Shown here in pieces: positions 8,140 through 16,325 of a DNA stretch of 64,000 bases. How positions within the stretch are numbered: position 1 is the first letter of the stretch; the number at the start of each line of letters is the position of its first letter. The position numbers and the translations under genes were made by a program. The notes under the pieces were generated by a model. The model worked only from the letters and a program-made list of their open reading frames with translations, did no database searches and was not told the DNA's origin. Source of the stretch: a virus; the IMG/VR virus record IMGVR_UViG_3300021479_000006, positions 1-64,000 of that record, one strand, 5' to 3'.

Positions 8140-8556
8140 TATTTTGAATTTATGTAGGGCCTTTAAAAAGGCATAAAACTCATCACTATGTTTATGGAAT
8201 TCTACAGATTGGAATAAATTCAAATCTAATTCATAAATTTCTTTTACCATAACATAGAAACGATCATCATGTTTACAATAAACAGAAAAATAAAAATTCT
8301 TATTACAGTTTCTGAATGTCATTTTAGAATCTTTAAACCCTAACTGATCCATATTTAAATCGAACTCAATATATCTATTTCTATCTACCCAATAAACATT
8401 CATAAAATCTTGTCTAGGAGACCTTATACCATTTAGACAGGCGAATGGTCGATTAATATCAGATATTCGCTCTAATAGCTTTAAATCATTGTAATATTGG
8501 GTAATAAACTCTTGATATAATTTACCCAACAAATTTATCTCATCCAGTGGTATCAT
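8125..8556 (-). CDS. Hypothetical protein, paralogue of 11322-11735 (143 aa)
   Basis: Starts MIPLDEINLLGKLYQEF and ends with HSDEFYAFLKALHKFKILKR. The protein at 11322-11735 starts MILLSELSGVGKVYEKI and ends with NSKELYAFLSILKSQL, with a shared middle block (KNFYFSVY versus KPFYFTFN). The two are therefore diverged paralogues with the same length and layout. No catalytic motif or membrane segment. It is a single minus-strand gene between late structural genes, convergent with the virion gene before it. Function unknown. Confidence 0.6.
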   Translation of the reverse strand: MIPLDEINLLGKLYQEFITQYYNDLKLLERISDINRPFACLNGIRSPRQDFMNVYWVDRNRYIEFDLNMDQLGFKDSKMTFRNCNKNFYFSVYCKHDDRFYVMVKEIYELDLNLFQSVEFHKHSDEFYAFLKALHKFKILKRV

Positions 8557-8591
8557 CTGGATTATTTATTTAACCTTCAATGTTTCCTCGA

Positions 8592-8601
8592 TATATACAT
8601 G
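8592..8601 (+). promoter_or_regulatory. Late-promoter-like box TATATACATG
   Basis: It lies 17 nt upstream of ATG 8619 in the context TCGATATATACATG. It decides the start of the following gene, because the earlier ATG at 8580 would lie upstream of the promoter. Confidence 0.55.
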
Positions 8602-8618
8602 AAATTTGTTTAATATAC

Positions 8619-9092
8619 ATGAATTACGTAAAAAATTATCAGGAATTTTTAAATGAAAAGAAGGCACATTTTCTTTCTGGAATAGTTTTGATTTTAGAAA
8701 ATAAGATACTTTTAGTGAATCCGAAGAAATATAAAGATGCCCCTCATAAGTGGAGTATACCAAAAGGTCATACTGAAATGGATTATACCAGCTTAGAATC
8801 AGCTTTAAAGGAACTACAAGAAGAAGCCAATATAGATTTACCTGAAACAAAATTCATTAATTGTAAACAAGGCGTTGTTAACTATATGAGAAATACTGGC
8901 CGGGAAAAGAATCTTGAATTTTATATTCTGAAAATTAATCGTTCTGTTCTACCTTTCAAACTCTATAATGATATGATACTCAGATTCTATCTAAACAAAG
9001 GAGAAATTCATGAGGCCGGATTTTTTTCAAAGACAGATGCCATGGAACTTATTGAGTCAGAACAAAAATCTATTTTAAATTACATAGATTAA
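8619..9092 (+). CDS. Nudix hydrolase-like protein with capsid-targeting-like N-terminus (157 aa)
   Basis: The chosen start, ATG 8619, lies 17 nt after a late-promoter box and gives MNYVKNYQEFLNEKK, matching the shared tag seen on other late genes and including an L-N-E site. An upstream ATG at 8580 would add 13 residues. The rest is a Nudix fold: GIVLILENKILLVNPKK, then a box GHTEMDY..ESALKELQEEANI. Compared with the Nudix consensus G-x5-E-x7-RE-U-x-EE-x-G-U, the first E is Y, R is K and the late G is N, while the E-x-x-EE core is kept. Activity is plausible but uncertain. If packaged, it would reach the host with the DNA. Confidence 0.75.
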   Translation: MNYVKNYQEFLNEKKAHFLSGIVLILENKILLVNPKKYKDAPHKWSIPKGHTEMDYTSLESALKELQEEANIDLPETKFINCKQGVVNYMRNTGREKNLEFYILKINRSVLPFKLYNDMILRFYLNKGEIHEAGFFSKTDAMELIESEQKSILNYID

Positions 9093-9103
9093 AACCTTTT
9101 TTG

Positions 9104-9111
9104 TAATTTTG
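9104..9111 (+). promoter_or_regulatory. Bacteroidota-type -7 element TAATTTTG
   Basis: It matches TAnnTTTG, the -7 element of Bacteroidota housekeeping promoters, and lies 45 nt upstream of ATG 9157. No clear -33 TTG is visible, so strength is uncertain. Confidence 0.35.
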
Positions 9112-9156
9112 CGTATAAACTTGTTATATTCAAAAAACATTATTAGTTTTAGGCCT

Positions 9157-10383
9157 ATGAAGACGATAAAAATTATATTAATCTGTATTTTAGCTGGTTT
9201 ACTTAATATAAGCCAAGCAAAGACTGTAAACTTAGATCCTGTTTTAAAGGATTTCTTCGAAACAAAACAATTTAGTAATTGTTACAAATTAGCAAAGGTC
9301 ATTAATAGTGGCCGATATTCATCTTATACACTTTCACCATTTGGTGTGAAATACAAAGAAGATAATGTATACATATCCTCCCAGGCCCAGGAGTTTGAAT
9401 TCAAATCTCTATACCTTAGTAACAGAGCATCATTCTATACAAGCTACATAAACAGAACTTCAGAAATACTTAAGTACTTCAAAAAGGATGAAATACACCC
9501 ACAATTTTTAATCTGGGCTGATAGTATATTTAATAGTCCTATTCCAGATCAGTTTGGTTTATTAGTTGATAATTATATAGAAAGGAAATATAAAAGAGGC
9601 GATGATATTCCAGAAATAAGAGATGAAATGCGGAAAACAATGAAGTTAAATGAAATTTATAATTTTTTGAAATCTACTGATACTGTAGCTTTACACAAAA
9701 TATTCGATATAGACAATTCAGAGTTAATTTCTTTAGTGAAGAATAGAAAAGTGGCTGATTTGATGACTCTTGACTCTAAAGGTTTTAACATTAGAACACA
9801 TATTGTATACTCTAATAGTAAAGAGGATCCTATACAAAACGAATTATATATATTATTCGAAAAATTTAATAAAAGTAAAAGATTAGTAAATAAAGACCAA
9901 ATAATAAGATTCCTTTATAGGAACACTAAATTTACAAAACAAGAAAAAGCTTTTGTTACATTTTATTTTGTTAAAAGTTTTTTAAGATATTGTAATAAAG
10001 ATAACTCAAAATTCACTGAATATAGTGACATAGATAATATTGTTCTATACAAAACAACTGTATGTAACGGATATGCTTTACTATATCAATTTCTTTTAAA
10101 AAGTGCTGATGTAGAATGCTATCACATATCTTTAAAAGAAATTGCTCATGCTAATAATATTGTAGTTATTAATAATAAGGCTTATTATGTTGATGTTACC
10201 TGGGGCATTTATTGTAAGGAGATAGGAACTTTTAAAAAAAGCACTATTAAAAGTACATTCGATTTAGAAATAAATCCTTATGATTATAAAGAAATAAATG
10301 ATTTTTCATATATCAAATATGTTAATAACATAGACGATGCTGTTGGTTTTGTTAGTTATCTAAATAATACATGTAAGAAATAA
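9157..10383 (+). CDS. Secreted transglutaminase-like cysteine protein (408 aa)
   Basis: ATG 9157 is chosen because it creates a clean signal peptide (MKTIKIILICILAGLLNISQA, cleavage after AQA-type SQA). The open frame extends upstream only through a TTG. The C-terminal third matches the transglutaminase-like fold: Cys303 in TTVCNGYALLYQ, His331 in EIAHANNIVV and Asp346 in YYVDVTWG form the expected C-H-D triad. The first 280 residues are helical and unassigned. The protein is probably exported to the periplasm, an unusual location for a phage enzyme. It has no late-promoter box and ends at a strong bidirectional terminator. Peptidase, amidase or cross-linking activity are all possible. Confidence 0.75.
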   Translation: MKTIKIILICILAGLLNISQAKTVNLDPVLKDFFETKQFSNCYKLAKVINSGRYSSYTLSPFGVKYKEDNVYISSQAQEFEFKSLYLSNRASFYTSYINRTSEILKYFKKDEIHPQFLIWADSIFNSPIPDQFGLLVDNYIERKYKRGDDIPEIRDEMRKTMKLNEIYNFLKSTDTVALHKIFDIDNSELISLVKNRKVADLMTLDSKGFNIRTHIVYSNSKEDPIQNELYILFEKFNKSKRLVNKDQIIRFLYRNTKFTKQEKAFVTFYFVKSFLRYCNKDNSKFTEYSDIDNIVLYKTTVCNGYALLYQFLLKSADVECYHISLKEIAHANNIVVINNKAYYVDVTWGIYCKEIGTFKKSTIKSTFDLEINPYDYKEINDFSYIKYVNNIDDAVGFVSYLNNTCKK

Positions 10384-10408
10384 AAAAGCCCCAGAATGGG
10401 GCTTTTTT
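10382..10408. terminator. Bidirectional intrinsic terminator
   Basis: AAAAAAGCCCC, loop AGAAT, GGGGCTTTTTT. The A and T runs make it work on both strands. It separates convergent genes ending at 10383 and 10411. Confidence 0.9.
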
Positions 10409-10410
10409 AT

Positions 10411-11292
10411 TTATACTGGTTTTACTATTATTTGTAGTTTTACAAATTGTTCAGCTAAGAATTTTGGATCATCAGGCTTATCAGTACCTTTAACATAAGG
10501 AGTAGGTCCTACAACACCCTTTGTCTCAGCAACAAAACCTATTAATTTAGAAAGTTTTGGTAGTGAGGTTTTGAAATAATCAATCATATATTTTTTAAGA
10601 TTGATTGCTCTATTTTCAGCAAGTTTTTGGTTTCCTCCAGCATAAGTAGTAGTTACTTGAGAAGCACTACCCAATATCTCCATTGTATATTTATCTGTAG
10701 CTCCAGGAGCTTGTAAAGCAGCTTCATGAGCACTATAATATACACCAAAATCATCTAATTCTTTATTCAGTTCTACTTTTTTCGCATCATCAATAGTATC
10801 TTCGTTTGGTACAAAAGTATCACCTACACTTTTCTCATATGGTTCTATATCTACTGGTTTAATACTTACAAACCCAGGATTCAAGTTTACTGCCATCCAG
10901 GCTCCACCATATTTTTTAACGTCTATATCCATAGCACCTTGAACAGTAAATCTACTTACAGTCATTTTCTTATCAGTAGCAGCTTTATTAGCATCAAGTT
11001 CTAATATAAAGTTCTCGCCGGATAATAGACTTTTCCCAGCATCAGCTAAATTAAATTGTGGTTTTGTGAATTTAAGTATATCACCTTCTCTAACAAATTG
11101 GAAAGGTACTGCTGTTTGATTGATTGGTTTACCTTGATACTTGAATATAACATCAGCTACAGCACCTTTACTGAAGTCTGGCGTTTTAGATAAGTCAAGT
11201 TCTATAGTAACTAAATTTACATCAAAGTTATCAGTGGCTTCATTTATTTTAGTAGCCATGAATTGTTCAAATGTTTTAACGTAATTTTTCAT
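10411..11292 (-). CDS. OmpA-family C-terminal domain protein with capsid-targeting-like N-terminus (293 aa)
   Basis: The N-terminus MKNYVKTFEQFMATKINE, followed by A, matches the shared tag and ends in I-N-E/A, a site of the T4 prohead-protease type (I/L-x-E). A beta-rich middle (residues 25-160) follows. The C-terminal 110 residues resemble an OmpA-like peptidoglycan-binding domain: MEILGSASQ, then NQKLAENRAINLKKYM, where the conserved N-x-x-L-x-x-x-R-A pattern is clear. There is no signal peptide, so the protein is not exported by the usual route. It has its own TATATAAATA box 18 nt upstream. Possible roles are an injected cell-wall-binding protein or a virion component. Confidence 0.75.
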   Translation of the reverse strand: MKNYVKTFEQFMATKINEATDNFDVNLVTIELDLSKTPDFSKGAVADVIFKYQGKPINQTAVPFQFVREGDILKFTKPQFNLADAGKSLLSGENFILELDANKAATDKKMTVSRFTVQGAMDIDVKKYGGAWMAVNLNPGFVSIKPVDIEPYEKSVGDTFVPNEDTIDDAKKVELNKELDDFGVYYSAHEAALQAPGATDKYTMEILGSASQVTTTYAGGNQKLAENRAINLKKYMIDYFKTSLPKLSKLIGFVAETKGVVGPTPYVKGTDKPDDPKFLAEQFVKLQIIVKPV

Positions 11293-11310
11293 GCAATTAT
11301 TCGATAGTTT

Positions 11311-11320
11311 TATTTATATA
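11311..11320 (-). promoter_or_regulatory. Late-promoter-like box TATATAAATA
   Basis: It lies 18 nt upstream of ATG 11292. Context GATATATAAATAAAA is the same as at 43629-43638. It contains the T4 late-promoter consensus TATAAATA. Confidence 0.65.
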
Positions 11321-11321
11321 T

Positions 11322-11735
11322 CTATGAACAAAGCTGTGATTTTAGGATACTTAAAAAGGCATATAGTTCTTTTGAATTTTCTGAGGAGATAAAATTTGTA
11401 TGTTCAAAATACATATTTTTATATTCTTTTTCTATATCAACAATATTAATACTAAAATGGTTATCTATCTGATTGAAAGTAAAATAAAAAGGTTTAGATA
11501 TATTTACAAAATAATATTTTGCGAAAGTATTATATCTATAATCTGTATTTGTAAGTATATACCGAAAATTATCGATCCATATTCTGTTAGAACAATGAGT
11601 CTTTTCAAAGGCTATCAAGGGAATATCTACTCTCTGTTCTACTTTAGTATTAAAAAAGCCTATTCTATTAATTGTATTATTCAATATCTTTTCATAAACT
11701 TTTCCTACTCCAGATAGCTCACTTAACAATATCAT
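11322..11735 (-). CDS. Hypothetical protein, paralogue of 8125-8556 (137 aa)
   Basis: ATG 11735 lies 1 nt after the TAG of the thioredoxin gene, so it is preferred over an upstream TTG at 11750. The product shares its opening (MILLSELSGVGKVYE), a central F-Y-F block and the ending (ELYAFL) with the protein at 8125-8556, showing an old duplication. It is the last gene of the long minus-strand operon that begins with DNA polymerase. No recognised domain. Confidence 0.6.
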   Translation of the reverse strand: MILLSELSGVGKVYEKILNNTINRIGFFNTKVEQRVDIPLIAFEKTHCSNRIWIDNFRYILTNTDYRYNTFAKYYFVNISKPFYFTFNQIDNHFSINIVDIEKEYKNMYFEHTNFISSENSKELYAFLSILKSQLCS

Positions 11736-11736
11736 A

Positions 11737-12075
11737 CTACTCAGCAGCAAACATTATGAAACCGTTTGATACTAATTTATCTGTATAGGCTTTTTTACTT
11801 CCTGCACCGATTTGTTTATCTACAACAATACCATCTTTAAAATATAATACACTTGGAAGATTACGAACGCCATACTTCTGAGTTGATACTGAATTTATAT
11901 CAACATCTATTTTAGCTACAATTATTTCATCTTCATAAGTACTTGCTAATTCATCAAGAATTGGTGCTATCATAGTACATGGACCACACCACGATGCTCT
12001 AAAGTCCACTAATACCGGCTTATCCGAGGCAAGTATTTCATTTATATTACTATCATTAATTTCAATCATTTTCAT
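11737..12075 (-). CDS. trxA: Thioredoxin
   Basis: A single thioredoxin domain with the redox motif WCGPC (in DFRASWCGPCTMIAPILDEL, about residues 29-48), the cis-proline region NLPSVLYFKDG, and normal length (112 residues). Start ATG 12075 is 5 nt after the preceding stop; an upstream in-frame ATG at 12096 would overlap that gene. Thioredoxin reduces protein disulfides and can serve phage ribonucleotide reductase or polymerase processivity, but no reductase is in this window. It sits in a minus-strand operon with replication and metabolic genes. Confident family assignment. Confidence 0.92.
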   Translation of the reverse strand: MKMIEINDSNINEILASDKPVLVDFRASWCGPCTMIAPILDELASTYEDEIIVAKIDVDINSVSTQKYGVRNLPSVLYFKDGIVVDKQIGAGSKKAYTDKLVSNGFIMFAAE

Positions 12076-12080
12076 AAATT

Positions 12081-12257
12081 TTATTTTTCGTCCCAAGTAT
12101 GTTTACAATCGTTACAATTACAAACAGAAAGAAAATAACCATAACTCATCAATCTACCTTTAATCAATTTTCCTTGAGTTCTTATTATCTTTTTATCTAT
12201 AGTAATATTTTTTGAATTACAAACATTACATATTTTAATATTCATATTTTTAAACAT
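12081..12257 (-). CDS. Small zinc-ribbon protein (58 aa)
   Basis: Two Cys pairs, CNVCNSKN near the N-terminus and CNCNDCKHTW near the C-terminus, form a likely zinc ribbon about 33 residues apart. The start ATG 12257 lies 2 nt after the upstream stop and is preferred over ATG 12281, which would overlap that gene. The basic N-terminus (MFKNMNIKI) and linker (RTQGKLIKGR) suggest nucleic-acid or protein binding. Small zinc ribbons in phage operons often act as transcription or replication accessory factors. The specific role is unknown. Confidence 0.65.
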   Translation of the reverse strand: MFKNMNIKICNVCNSKNITIDKKIIRTQGKLIKGRLMSYGYFLSVCNCNDCKHTWDEK

Positions 12258-12258
12258 C

Positions 12259-12501
12259 TTAATTTTTAAGCCATTTTTCATTAAATGTATAAAGTTCTAA
12301 TGTTACAGTATCTCTTACCTTTAATATAATCATAGGTGCGAATTCTTTTTCTGATATAATAGTGAAACTTTCAAATACATATCCATTAACCATGTTATCT
12401 TTAAAATAATCCTCCACTATAGACATATCCAAGTGATACTTCATTACGAAGAAAGATCGTTGAATGGTTTCCTTAAATTTTAATTCCTCAATTTTATTCA
12501 T
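12259..12501 (-). CDS. Hypothetical protein (80 aa)
   Basis: A small alpha/beta protein without cysteines or a membrane segment. It has an acidic helix (MSIVEDYFKDN) followed by strands (YVFESFTIISEKEFAPMIIL). It lies between a GNAT gene and the zinc-ribbon gene with 8 nt and 1-2 nt gaps, so it is a genuine operon member. No family recognised. Confidence 0.6.
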   Translation of the reverse strand: MNKIEELKFKETIQRSFFVMKYHLDMSIVEDYFKDNMVNGYVFESFTIISEKEFAPMIILKVRDTVTLELYTFNEKWLKN

Positions 12502-12509
12502 AGGTTTTT

Positions 12510-13016
12510 TTATTCTAATATTTTTCTGATAACAAAATCATCAGGGCTTTCATAATCTCCACCATCAATAAATTCCATATTTTTCTCTTTAAGAAATTCA
12601 GCAACGGTTCCTATTATTTCGAAACCTTCTCTTTTGTAAAAATTTAGTGGGGCTCCTTCTTTATCAACGTATGACATTAATTCTTTACAACCAACTTTCT
12701 TAGCTTCATCTTCAAGATATTTTAAAACTTCAACACCTAAGCCTTTATTTCTATAAACCGGAACAAGTCCAAACCATCCAAGCCATAACGTTTCTGTAGA
12801 TTCATTCAGTGAATATAATCCACAACATCCTATAGCTTTATCTTCAGTTTTAATTAATCTAAACTCCCAGAAGTGGAGAGCCCACAGATCCTCAATTACG
12901 CCACACCATTCTAAAACAGTTGAATAAAAGATATAATCAAAATCTTTTACCAACGGTTTCAATATTGGACCAAATTCATATATATTTCTTGTATTTGAAT
13001 ATTCAATATTTACCAT
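12510..13016 (-). CDS. GNAT-family N-acetyltransferase (168 aa)
   Basis: A GNAT fold with the acetyl-CoA-binding motif A region LGWFGLVPVYRNKGLG (V/I-x-x-x-x-R-x-x-G-x-G pattern), the following helix VEVLKYLEDEAKKVG, and the motif B end FYKREGFEIIG. The start at ATG 13016 overlaps the upstream gene by 7 nt; an ATG at 13028 would overlap by 19 nt. The acyl acceptor cannot be predicted. Phage GNATs may modify host proteins, inactivate toxins or modify small molecules. Its place in the polymerase operon argues for early or middle expression. Confidence 0.8.
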   Translation of the reverse strand: MVNIEYSNTRNIYEFGPILKPLVKDFDYIFYSTVLEWCGVIEDLWALHFWEFRLIKTEDKAIGCCGLYSLNESTETLWLGWFGLVPVYRNKGLGVEVLKYLEDEAKKVGCKELMSYVDKEGAPLNFYKREGFEIIGTVAEFLKEKNMEFIDGGDYESPDDFVIRKILE

Positions 13017-13273
13017 ATAACATCCCATTTGGACAATTTACCTTTATCATATCCAGCAGTATACATGTTAATTAAGGCTTTTTTTATTTCTTCTGGATTT
13101 TCTATACTACCTAAACCAAGTATTAACTCATTAGAAATTTTTTCTAACACTTCTTCCTGAGTAATATTATGTACATATCCAGGCATATAAGGCTCACCTT
13201 CGATACATTTTCTTCTATTAACTTCAAATAATTTTGAGATGTTAGTTAGAATATCTTTTTTAGTGTTTTTCAT
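13010..13273 (-). CDS. Hypothetical protein (87 aa)
   Basis: A small helical, charged protein (TKKDILTNISKLFEVNRRKC; EEVLEKISNELILGLGS) with no recognised domain. The gene lies 7 nt after the membrane-protein gene's stop and overlaps the GNAT gene, so it belongs to the minus-strand operon. The C-terminal segment ALINMYTAGYDKGKLSKWD may form an exposed helix and turn. Function unknown. Confidence 0.6.
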   Translation of the reverse strand: MKNTKKDILTNISKLFEVNRRKCIEGEPYMPGYVHNITQEEVLEKISNELILGLGSIENPEEIKKALINMYTAGYDKGKLSKWDVIW

Positions 13274-13280
13274 TTTTTCA

Positions 13281-14405
13281 TTATATAATTTTGTAATGTT
13301 CTTTCAATATTTTACGAGCCTCTATTTCCTCTACAATCAATTGTTTTTTACTTCCTTTAATATTAAGTATATCTAAGTGAGCAAATATTTTTAACACGTT
13401 TGTTAATTGTGTTTTCGATATTATGAAACCTTGAGCCTTTGCTAAATCTTCGAAATTCTTAAGCGGTGGTAAATTAGCACCTTTTTTTAAGTGTTTAAAT
13501 GTGAATACCAAATCTAAAACTTTATCATGAAATTCCCAAGTTTTATATTGAGTATTTTCTTTAAGTTTTAACTCGTACTCTTGTACAGATTTAGTATTGT
13601 AGAGAAATGTGAAGAATATACCAGTGGAAACAAATATCTCAACTACAACAGCACCGATTACAAATATCCAAATGATATTACTATTTTCTGATTTATTTAC
13701 ATCAAGCTCAGTATTTAAATCTTTTTCGTAAACAGATATACTCTTATCACGTTCTGATTTAAGTTCTTTTATTTGAGATTCATTATTTTTTATAGTTTCT
13801 TTATTACCTTCAATTTGTTTACGATATTGATTTCTTTCTCGGCTCCATTGAGGTAATTCATCAATTCTTGTTTGTATTGTTAAATTGACATTAAATAACT
13901 GTCCATTTTGTTCCTCTATTTTAATAATTTTATCGTTATAATTTTTACTCAAAGAATCAGAATATATTTTGATATCCTTCTTTGTTTCTGTAACCATTAC
14001 TTTTTCTTTACTACTCAATTCTTTTGCTCCAGAAATACTAAAATAGAAGGATCCTGCAATCATAAGTAATGATGATAAAAAGAGTATTATTAAGCCCTTA
14101 CCAGCAAAATTAAAATTAGCTTCTACGAAATATTTGGAGAATTTGGAGTAAATAACTCTTTTAATAATTTCAAACAAAGCTATTGTGAATATAGCAGCAC
14201 TAATAATAAATACAACAATACCACCTGTAGGTTCTTCAGCAATCTTTGTGTAAACATCTTTAAAGAAAAAATATCCAAAAAACATAAGAACGCCTTGTAA
14301 TAAAATAGATATCCAGTATCCTACATCTTTAAGGCTTTTATATTCTTCAAAAAAAGATTTCTTTTCAACCTTCTTTTTTAAACTTTCGTATTCTTCATGT
14401 TTCAT
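13281..14405 (-). CDS. Four-helix membrane protein with coiled coil and wHTH-like tail (374 aa)
   Basis: Four hydrophobic helices are visible: residues about 30-50 (YWISILLQGVLMFFGYFFF), 63-83 (GIVVFIISAAIFTIALFEII), 103-123 (GLIILFLSSLLMIAGSFYF) and 247-270 (WIFVIGAVVVEIFVSTGIFF). Between helices 3 and 4 lies a roughly 120-residue charged coiled coil (NKETIKNNESQIKELKSERD), probably periplasmic or cytoplasmic depending on topology. The last 90 residues look like a winged helix (FIISKTQLTNVLKIFAHLDI). Its start overlaps the ClpA-like gene by 11 bp, hinting at a joint role, for example membrane recruitment. Not recognised as a known family. Confidence 0.7.
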   Translation of the reverse strand: MKHEEYESLKKKVEKKSFFEEYKSLKDVGYWISILLQGVLMFFGYFFFKDVYTKIAEEPTGGIVVFIISAAIFTIALFEIIKRVIYSKFSKYFVEANFNFAGKGLIILFLSSLLMIAGSFYFSISGAKELSSKEKVMVTETKKDIKIYSDSLSKNYNDKIIKIEEQNGQLFNVNLTIQTRIDELPQWSRERNQYRKQIEGNKETIKNNESQIKELKSERDKSISVYEKDLNTELDVNKSENSNIIWIFVIGAVVVEIFVSTGIFFTFLYNTKSVQEYELKLKENTQYKTWEFHDKVLDLVFTFKHLKKGANLPPLKNFEDLAKAQGFIISKTQLTNVLKIFAHLDILNIKGSKKQLIVEEIEARKILKEHYKII

Positions 14406-16314
14406 GTGTGTATCTTATATTATTATCAATTACTTCAATATTTATCACGGTATCCCGAATCATATGTTCTATTATATATTCGGCTAAAGGATTTGTTACT
14501 TCATTTTGTATAACTTCAGATACTTTCCAGGCACCTTTAGATTTATCCTCACATATAGTAGATAATTTTTCGATAAAGTTTTGCTGATATACCAAATCAA
14601 TATTTTGTATTTCCTTTAATCTAAACTCAATATCATTTATTTTATCTTTTACTATATCAGATAGAATCTCTAAACTTAAATTATTGAAATATAAAACATC
14701 ATCGAGTCTGTTTAACAATTCTGGTGTTAATACCTTTTTTATTTGTGTACCAACTGACTCAGATGTTTTCACTTCACTACTACCAAAACCCACTGGTTTA
14801 TAATTAAGTTCTTTTGTACCAATATTTGTTGTGAGAAGAATTATGGCTTGAGTAAGTCTTGCTTTCTTACCCATACTATCTGTTATAAACCCTTCATCAA
14901 GTATTTGAAGTAATAAATTTAAGATTGAACTATGTGCTAACTCTATTTGATCAAAAAGTATTACACAAGCAGGATGTTTCAATATTTCTCTTACAAGAGG
15001 GCTTCCTGCTTCATAACCAACATATCCAGGAGCACCACCGGTTAGTTTACTACTGTTCATTGATTCCATGAAGTCTGACATATTGAACCTTACAACTTTT
15101 GATTCATCATTCCATAATTCTTTTGCTATTTTATAAGCTATACTAGTTTTACCGGTACCACCTGGACCAGCTAACAAATAACAAGCTAAAGGTCTATTAG
15201 TCGATGATAAACCTGATACTTTTCTTTTTATACTATTCATTATAGCTTTTACCGAACTTTCTTGACCACGTAATACTTTATTTATATTATTTTCTATATT
15301 ATTCCAACGATTGGAGGCTTTACCAATACTCACCCAATCCAAAGGAAGATTAGCTTGTAAAGCGGTAACTTTTTCTAAATCTTCATTTTTTACTTTTTCC
15401 TTTTTTGTTACCAACTTCATTTTCCTAACAGAATCCTTCAATAATACTTCACATCTTTCAACGGATTCTAAAACATAAGGAACCTCTATCCAATCATGAT
15501 CCTTTATTATTCGTAATTTCTCTTGTTCCAAATATTCTAATTCTATTTCTAAAAGAACAACATCTTTTGGTTTTTGTTGTTTTCTGTTTTTAATTACACC
15601 ACCAACTTCATCGATAATATCAAAAGCCCCATCAGGCAAAGCTCTATGTGGTAAATATTTTATAGCAAGATCTACAGCATATTCTAATACTGAATCTGGG
15701 TATGTAATACCATGATGTTTCTCATAAATCGATTTTGACTTTTTAAGAATTTCTATGGTTTGTTTTCTATCGGTTGAAGGAACATCTATTATATTAAATC
15801 TTCTAGTAAAGGCACCGTCTTTGGAAAGATATTTCATATACTCCTCTTGTGTAGTACAACCGATTAAAACTATTTCATTACTTGTTAAATATGGTTTAAT
15901 TATATTACCTAGACTCAATGCCTGACTTTTATTTGCACTAAAGAAAGTATGAATTTCATCAATAAAAAGTATACAGTCCTTACTAGTAATTAAGAATTTC
16001 AATAATTTATCAAATTTCTCCTCTAACTCACCACGAAGTTTAGTACCAGCCATAAGGCCAGCCATATCAAGTTTGAGTATATGTTTAAATTTATGAGCTC
16101 TATTTTGATTTAATGTATGAGCGAGACCTTCTATTAAAGCAGTTTTACCAACACCAGGATCACCAAGTAACAATACATTTCTTTTCTTCCTTCTGGACAA
16201 ATAAATCAGAAGTTTTTTCATTTCATTTTCCCTGCCTATTGCTGGATCTATTTTCTTCTCTTCAGCCAGGGCTACAAGATCATCACCATAATTCTTTAAT
16301 TCACTCTTGTCCAA
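14395..16314 (-). CDS. ClpA/ClpC-like double AAA+ unfoldase (639 aa)
   Basis: Two AAA+ modules without the Clp N-domain. D1 has Walker A GDPGVGKT (51-58), Walker B ILFIDE (115-120) and an arginine-finger region FTRRF. D2 has Walker A GPGGTGKT (383-390), pore loop GAPGYVGYEAG (427-437), Walker B VILFDQ (451-456) and the sensor region LLNRLD. D2 Walker B carries Q456 instead of the catalytic Glu. Such E-to-Q changes usually block ATP hydrolysis, so D2 may be a structural or slow ring. VGF at 508-510 lies where ClpA/ClpC proteins dock ClpP. Two ClpP genes occur in this window. It is in the polymerase operon. Confidence 0.9.
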   Translation of the reverse strand: MDKSELKNYGDDLVALAEEKKIDPAIGRENEMKKLLIYLSRRKKRNVLLLGDPGVGKTALIEGLAHTLNQNRAHKFKHILKLDMAGLMAGTKLRGELEEKFDKLLKFLITSKDCILFIDEIHTFFSANKSQALSLGNIIKPYLTSNEIVLIGCTTQEEYMKYLSKDGAFTRRFNIIDVPSTDRKQTIEILKKSKSIYEKHHGITYPDSVLEYAVDLAIKYLPHRALPDGAFDIIDEVGGVIKNRKQQKPKDVVLLEIELEYLEQEKLRIIKDHDWIEVPYVLESVERCEVLLKDSVRKMKLVTKKEKVKNEDLEKVTALQANLPLDWVSIGKASNRWNNIENNINKVLRGQESSVKAIMNSIKRKVSGLSSTNRPLACYLLAGPGGTGKTSIAYKIAKELWNDESKVVRFNMSDFMESMNSSKLTGGAPGYVGYEAGSPLVREILKHPACVILFDQIELAHSSILNLLLQILDEGFITDSMGKKARLTQAIILLTTNIGTKELNYKPVGFGSSEVKTSESVGTQIKKVLTPELLNRLDDVLYFNNLSLEILSDIVKDKINDIEFRLKEIQNIDLVYQQNFIEKLSTICEDKSKGAWKVSEVIQNEVTNPLAEYIIEHMIRDTVINIEVIDNNIRYTHET

Positions 16315-16325
16315 GACCTAAAATT

